From Pisaster brevispinus (lineage: Eukaryota; Echinodermata; Asteroidea; Forcipulatida; Asteriidae), in contig JAMKCF010000004.1 in NCBI GenBank assembly GCA_023634235.1, positions 26,296,527 through 26,360,526 on the forward strand: DNA of 64,000 nt, in the 5' to 3' direction. A program made the position numbers and the translations under genes. Position 1 is the stretch's first letter, and every line of letters starts with the position of its first letter. The notes below the pieces were generated by a model. It did no database searches. It was not told the origin of the DNA and saw nothing but the letters and a program-made list of their open reading frames with translations. Positions 58,273 through 64,000 of the stretch are shown here, one piece after another.

Positions 58273-61200
58273 TTACAAAGCATTGCTACTGTAGAGTGTT
58301 TTGTTCACTTCTTCCAGCAAGCCCCCTAGATGCTCTTGATCACTTTCACCCTTTGTCTTCAACACCACAAGAAGCTGTTTTCAGATAGAAATAGAGAGAG
58401 AAAGATGTAGAGTTAATTAAGGCTTTGCATAATTGAGATGTATATTAATTTTTATTTTTATTTTACTGTTCATATTTTTTTTGGGGGGCGCCATGTGTTA
58501 ATCTGTTCTAGGAAGAAGTAGTGCCTCTGAAAAAGCTGGTTGGTTAATTCTCAACGTTTCGACTACAGTGTGATGTAGTCTTCATCAGCAGACTGAAGAG
58601 TGTATAGAGCTGATGTGATTTCTAACTTAGAGTTGAATGGTCTTGCTGTAACTCCGTCTGCCTTTTTGAGGTATGGTGGACACTGTAAGACTGCCCTGTT
58701 TGGTTTGGGCGTATATAGAGGAATTTAACAAATTAATACAAAGTTCCCTTTCGATGTGTCCACCATCTCAAAATTACTTAGGATATACAGGAGCATGATG
58801 TACCCAAAACATTCAAGGGGCAAGTTGCCTCCGGATCGGGCACCTTTGGCTATACAAATGGTTTATTTTGATTTGAATATGAATGGAAAGATATTTTAAA
58901 AGTAGTACATATTGATTCACATATATTAGTCCTTGATATCGTGGGGGGTTTTTGTGTGTATTTTATTTCCTTGACTGAACACAGTCTGCTATTTTGTCAA
59001 ACCAAATGTTGACTCCACAAAATGGCGGAGTGCTTATTCCGCTGGCTGTATTTTAAGAGGCAGTTTGTTTTTAATGACTGTAGTGCACTACTAACTAATT
59101 ACAAAGCAATATAGGTGTTTTGGTGCACAAACAACACCCCTTTAGTTTAATCTTTCGCAAACAGGAATAAATCAACTTACAAGATCCCATAGTTGCATCA
59201 AGGTACTGAGCTTGCTGAACAATCCTGTGAAATTCTACAAGAAAACAGATACACTGGATTTAAGTTTAAGTCCAAATTTTTACAAAAGATATGTTGTAAT
59301 TTGTAGTTAATTTTGACTTTGGAATTAAGGAAACTTCGTGGCGATGTATATGAAGGGATCTTTAAGTTCAATAATGAATATATTTTGAGAAATGAAGAAG
59401 ACTTTGGGGTAAAAGTTGTTGAAGTACTTATATTGTAAAGTTGCCCTTTATACCTGACTTGCTTTGCGCAGTTCTGCGTTCAGGTCTTGTGTGGTTACCG
59501 GTGCAGACTCCTCCACGCCTTTATAGTATTGTCGAACAAGTCGCTGGTACTTGGTTTTCTCTCTGCTGTACAGGAACTTGTTAATGGAGGATTCCTGCAA
59601 ATATAACCAACAAGATCAAACTTAAACCACAGAGTATACATAACTTCAGCTATTTGGGATTAAGTTCTAAAGTGGTCGTAGGAAAAACATTCAAATGGTT
59701 TTGTTGGCCTGTTTGTCTGTGTGTTGTTGATCTTTTTTATTACTTCTAAGTGCCCTCATGCCGAACAATGGAACATTGTACCCATGTTTACCACCAAGCG
59801 TGTAAAATCACCACATAAATTTATCTGCATATTCTTGTACAAAGGCACTGATACCTTATGTCCCAGTGCCTTCCCCTTTCCTTCCCCCACAGCACAAAAT
59901 TATTGGGATGCAAATTCTGCCTTTTTCCGACTGGGTTGTTTGTTTATTTAGTCGAGTAATAAACATTGTAATTTCTCGCCAGATTTTACAGCATTGCACA
60001 GTCCTAAAAACTCTTGCAGAATGACACTGATGACAATTGTCAAAGTGCATTATACCAGACACTATGGGAAATGAAAACAGACTTTTCTGTGATTTAAGAC
60101 AGCCACCCTTTCAGTCACCAACTTGTCTTACCTGTCCAAGTTTATCGGTCCTGGTATCGTGTGCGTCATGGAATAACTGACCAATAACATCCATGCTTGC
60201 CTCAACGGAGCGAGTAGGTTGGATGTCAAAGATGTAGTCTGGATGCTTGATGGCGTTGGACCAGAAACGCAGTGGCAGACTAAAAGAAGTGATTGATTGA
60301 AGAGAACTTAAGAGGTTTTCACATTTTTGCAATCATGTTTTGAAAGAGAACCATCTCGGCCTACAGCGTAATGAAGCTTACAGCTAAGCAAAGTTAGGTA
60401 TCTTAGCAGAAATCGGTGTCTGGGCTTTTAGGCGTTTTTGACAAACTACGATGGATTTTGAGGGAGGCGTGGAAGCCTCATCTCGTCACATCTCTAGAAA
60501 ATTTGAACTTGTCATATCAAATAGTAATCTGACGATTTGTAAATGAAGTTGATAAATGCATATGGTTTAGTTTCTACAAATTCCATGCTGTTTGTTATTT
60601 TATTTTATTCGATTGCTTGTATATGTTTGTTTATGTTAGCTGACACACTCTTGTAGGGGTCCTTTGTAGGTTTGATACAGGATTGGGATAAAAACTTTTG
60701 TTTAAATTTAGTCTGAAAGCTTATTGATTATTAAGTTCATACTAGAAACATTTTATGTGTGAAACATTTCTCTCTGAAATGAAGTTATATCCAAGAAAAA
60801 TGTACTGAAAACCTACCAAAAGCACAATAGCTAATTTCGGTTGTGACAACCAAAATTAAGGACAACTCGTTTCTAGCTGAAAATTTGTATGTATGGTTTT
60901 CCACATATTTTCTTCAGACTCACACAACGGATTATGCTTATCCACAGGTTTGTTATTTCATCTACGGTTGATCACACAAAACATAAACACTCTCTGCAAT
61001 TATTGTGTCAGTTCTACCAATAGTACGGCGATTTAATGCAATAAAATATAGCGGAATAGCGCACTAATACACTGCGATAAACGCAATAGTACGGCGATTA
61101 AAGCAATAGTACGGCCATATAACTCAATAAAGTACAGGATATAGTGCAATAATACACGGTGATGAAACGCAATATTTCGGCGATATAACGCAATAGTACA

Positions 61201-63854
61201 GCGATATAACGCAGTAGTACAGCGATATAACGCAGTAGTACGACGATATAACGCAATAAAATACAGGGTATAGCGCGATAATAACTGAAGTACAACGCAG
61301 TAGTACGGCGAACCAACGCGCTATAACACATTAATACACAGCGATATAACTCAATGAAATACGGCGATAAACGCAATAGTACGGCGATATAATGCAATAG
61401 TACGGCCATGTAACTCAATAAAGTACAGCGATATAACGCAGTAGTACGGCGATATAACGCAATAGTACGACGTTCTATGCAATAGTACGGCGATATAACG
61501 CACTAAAATACAGCCGTATAACGCAATAATCTACTGCGATATAACGCAATAGTACGGCGATTTAGCGCAATAGTACGCAATTTAGCGCAATAGTACGGCG
61601 ATATAATGCATTACATGTAGTACGTCGATATAACGCAAAAATACAGGGATATGTTGCCGTAAAATAAAACATGGTTTCTCTAGGAATTGGCGAATATGAG
61701 CTACCGTAGATTACTCACATGTTGTTCTTCCAGGCAAATTTAATTTCCGGGTCTTTGGACTTCAAGTCATACATCTGTGCCTGGTCATCAAAAAAGTCAA
61801 AGAGGAACTTGATTGCCTTGGGGGCGCTCTCCACGGACAGAATGGTCTGGAACATGTTGTCCACATACTCTTGGATGACGCTCTGTTGTCGGGGTGTTCA
61901 AAGGATAAAATGTCAAGAGATATTCATTAATTGTTTTGTTGACTCACTGGTCAAAATTGTCAAGCCATGGTGACGAATAGATTCGAAAGTGGAGCCATCT
62001 GTCCTTTGTAGCAGGCTTCCAGATGTCTTGCTGACAGCCTCTACTAAATTCTAAGGTTTCCGACACCCCTCCCCTTCCAATCAAACTTTTCGGCTTACTG
62101 GAGAGCCAGTAACCAGTGGAGCCTTCCTTCATTTGTGTAATTCCTGGGGTAAGTCCTCGTGTTGATCTCTTGTTTTATGTACCAGGAAGAGTTAAATTAA
62201 AATGTTCAGTTCATTTCACTTGATTTGTAGGCCTTTTTTCAGATATGCCTACTTGGGCTCTGATAGTATGCTTCTGCAATCTGTAACACAGAATGCCGTT
62301 TCCACCAATGCCAAAATTTGTGGTTTCAATCTCAAACAATATCTTCTCTAGTTAGACGGTCATGCCATGACACTTGGAATTTAGCGCCAGCAAGTTCAGT
62401 CACTATTTCAAAACTGCCCTCAAAGCTAATACTTGTTTTGATTACTCTATTTCCTGTTTTTGTACTGTCTCTGCATGTTTTATGAGAACTTTCATTACCG
62501 TGTTTTTGTTATGTGGCTGCGCAGTCACGAGCGTCCAGATAACATTATTATTGGCAAGACTTTCTTAATTCATTATGAATGATGCAATAAAAAAAATTAC
62601 AGGAAGTATTACTGAGTCAAAAGAAAAACTACAACAGTAAACTTGTGGGTACAAACGTGTCTTAAATTCTTTTGGGAGAAGTGTTTTGAAAAGAGCTTGA
62701 GTGGTCTCAAAGCTTCCAAAAGGAAACTCTGCTCGGCTACGTCTTGCAGAAGATGAGCAGAGTACACTGTTTGAAATGTCGAGACAACACCGGCTCTTCT
62801 AACAATCAACTTTGCTCCCTAAAGAGCTGTCATACATGGTTGTGCCCGCATCACAATGCAAAGCTCCAGATATCAATTACTGAGACCATTGATTAAACTT
62901 GAAAAGGAAGCAAACGATTCCATAGTGGCATTTCATCAGAGGCTGATTGTTTTGGGGTTGTTTTTTTTTACACAAAGATTACCTTTGATGACAGAATTCT
63001 CTGGAATGGGACCTTATACACGGCCCACTGACTTTGTTTGTTTAGTGAGAAACAGCACAATCTTCTTCCTCGTTGCTCGGTGATGTGTTCCTCCACCTTG
63101 AAAGACTCCTTCTTTTGAGTCTATAGGAAAAAGGGTTACCATAGTTACGCATCTTTTCTAAACATGAACATGTTTTCAGTGGCTTTCATGAGGGCACTCA
63201 GGTGGCTCTGGGAGCACGTGCCCCCAATTGATGCCCGTGCCTTCCCGGTCCCCCCCCCCCTCCAATTTGAAATCTGGACTGAGATTATAAATTACCAGAG
63301 TATAATGTTGCATTTTATAAGCTTGTTTTCAGTAATTCCAATGTTATTAAAACAATTTACATATATCTACGAACTTTTGGAAAAAGTGCAAACAGAAACT
63401 ACAGTTATAAGAGATACCCCAGAAAAAAAAAGTTGCACCCACTTGTGCCCCTTTCGCCGCTGCACTTTCTACAAGTAGAGTATAAAACTACTGTGAATAA
63501 AGTATTTATTATGCAAACATTTTGATCAGTGGTTCGTGTGAAGAATTATTGCCCATCTCCTGCCGGGACATGGCTGCTTCCTCCTCTGACCTGACTCGCG
63601 ACACTTCTGGTCCAGTCATTTCGTGTGGAAAGGAGCTCCACTTGGCCCCACAAGAGGCCGCCTACGATTGCCCTCCAACTCCGTACTTTGCCATTGCCAG
63701 GGCTCTCTTAAGTATCAACTGATTCTTTTCTCAACAATATTTCGATCAATTTTTATTTACTGAGTCTTGTTTTTACTAACCAGATGCCAGTCCCTGACTC
63801 CTTCCTGGTCTTGTTCTTCATCTCTAAAACCAACGTTATCTGGATACATCAGTT
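58273..63854 (-). CDS. Second plexin gene, 3' part only (continues past right edge)
   Basis: Exons: 63854-63781, 63120-62983, 61882-61719, 60279-60132, 59594-59459, 59224-59181, 58374-58273 (stop TAA at 58273-58275). Lengths 74, 138, 164, 148, 136, 44 and 102 are identical to exons 31-37 of the complete plexin, with all frames open. Key motifs are kept: VRDWHL, QEYVDNMFQTIL, LPLRFWSNAIKHPDYIFDI, FSKLSTLVQLWDL and LLVVLKTKGESDQEHL. Substitutions include SPD to YPD, FNF to FDF, DTET to DTRT, GKAL to SNAL. The gene lies head-to-tail upstream of the complete plexin. Its ectodomain would lie beyond 64000. An uncollapsed allele is the alternative. Confidence 0.85.
58520..58850 (+). repeat. Dispersed repeat with ctcaacgtttcga motif, copy B
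   Basis: Counterpart of 27440-27780, with the same order of blocks, in the last intron of the second plexin. Confidence 0.5.
60320..60742. mobile_element. About 420-bp insertion, only in copy B
   Basis: Copy A (29240-29265) passes from gaggttttgaagttc to attctagaaacattttatg. Copy B has about 420 extra bases between equivalent flanks, running from cacatttttgcaatcatg to ttgattattaagttc. I recognise no terminal repeats or coding part, so the element type is unknown. Confidence 0.55.
61020..61665. repeat. Minisatellite, about 21-bp units, only in copy B
   Basis: Units like aacgcaatagtacggcgatat repeat roughly thirty times with substitutions and length changes. Copy A at the same place (after cactctctggaactattgtg and tctaccaat) has only a T/G tract. 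The minus-strand open frame at 61098-61418 comes from this repeat. It lies in the intron between exons 33 and 34. Confidence 0.85.
62630..62850. mobile_element. Foldback element, copy B, diverged
   Basis: Counterpart of 30925-31130 with more mismatches between arms (ggtctcaaagcttccaaaag against cgagacaacaccggctct). The arm symmetry has decayed relative to copy A. Confidence 0.6.
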
Positions 63855-64000
63855 CTGGGAAGAAAATTAAACAAACAATAATCTCGATTAATGTTTTTAG
63901 CCCGCTGACTATAAACTTTGCCTGATGTTTTGTCAATTTTGTTATTAAGGTGATTGTTTTTCTCATAAAATTAATGTTTGCTTAATTTGTACTGAGTGAT

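Larger units (their letters stand above)
56434..64000. repeat. Segmental duplication, copy B
   Basis: Partner of 25490-32300, in the same orientation and order. It contains the 3' flank, the GGGTCA element, seven plexin exons and introns. It differs from copy A by an internal extra repeat near 56620-56900, about 420 extra bases at 60320-60742, a minisatellite at 61020-61660, and the absence of the SINE-like insert at 29912-30264. Confidence 0.9.

Noticed and set aside
61098..61418. Minus-strand open frame with a repetitive peptide (YIAVLLR)
   Set aside because: Translation of the 21-bp minisatellite in an intron.

Overview
The window is metazoan genomic DNA. It has intron-rich genes with GT-AG splice sites, many minisatellites, MITE-like and foldback elements, tRNA-derived SINE fragments and decayed non-LTR retrotransposons. 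A divergent plexin, a CABIT-SAM adaptor and the repeat style fit an invertebrate deuterostome, most likely an echinoderm. The protein evidence for metazoan is strong; the phylum is an inference.

Layout. Positions 1-8416 are mostly repeats, with one weak candidate terminal exon on the + strand (1926-1988). Positions 8417-24113 hold a nine-exon minus-strand gene. All its splice phases agree and it encodes 711 aa: a CABIT-like domain, a proline-rich linker with YEV motifs, a coiled coil and a C-terminal SAM domain (GAREM-like adaptor). Positions 24114-27213 are intergenic and repeat-rich. Positions 27214-54651 hold a complete minus-strand plexin of 37 coding exons, about 1924 aa: signal peptide, sema, three PSI modules, IPT repeats, one membrane segment, then a split GAP domain with an inserted Rho-binding domain. 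Its exon 2 exists in two tandem versions 35 nt apart that can only be used one at a time. Intron 17 carries a broken LINE-type retrotransposon in antisense. Positions 54652-58272 are intergenic and contain a broken fragment of plexin exon 1 at 55950-56433. Positions 58273-63854 hold the last seven exons of a second, head-to-tail plexin whose 5' part lies beyond the right edge.

The two plexin 3' ends and their flanks (about 25.49-32.3 kb and 56.43-64.0 kb) are a segmental duplication. The coding exons differ at only a few percent of sites, while the introns differ by insertions present in one copy only.

The most unusual signal is a recurring kind of repeat. At four exons in two unrelated genes, the last part of the exon with its 5' splice site has been copied in tandem into the following intron: plexin exons 4, 13 and 20, and CABIT gene exon 4. 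At plexin exon 4 this has become an array of about fifteen 58-bp units, each carrying a copy of the splice donor. Together with the mutually exclusive exon 2 pair, the locus shows small tandem duplications around exon ends at several stages, from fresh arrays to working alternative exons.

Function. Plexins are cell-surface semaphorin receptors that act on small GTPases through the cytoplasmic GAP. The neighbouring CABIT-SAM protein is probably an intracellular signalling adaptor. No functional link between the two is shown by the sequence; they are simply neighbours.
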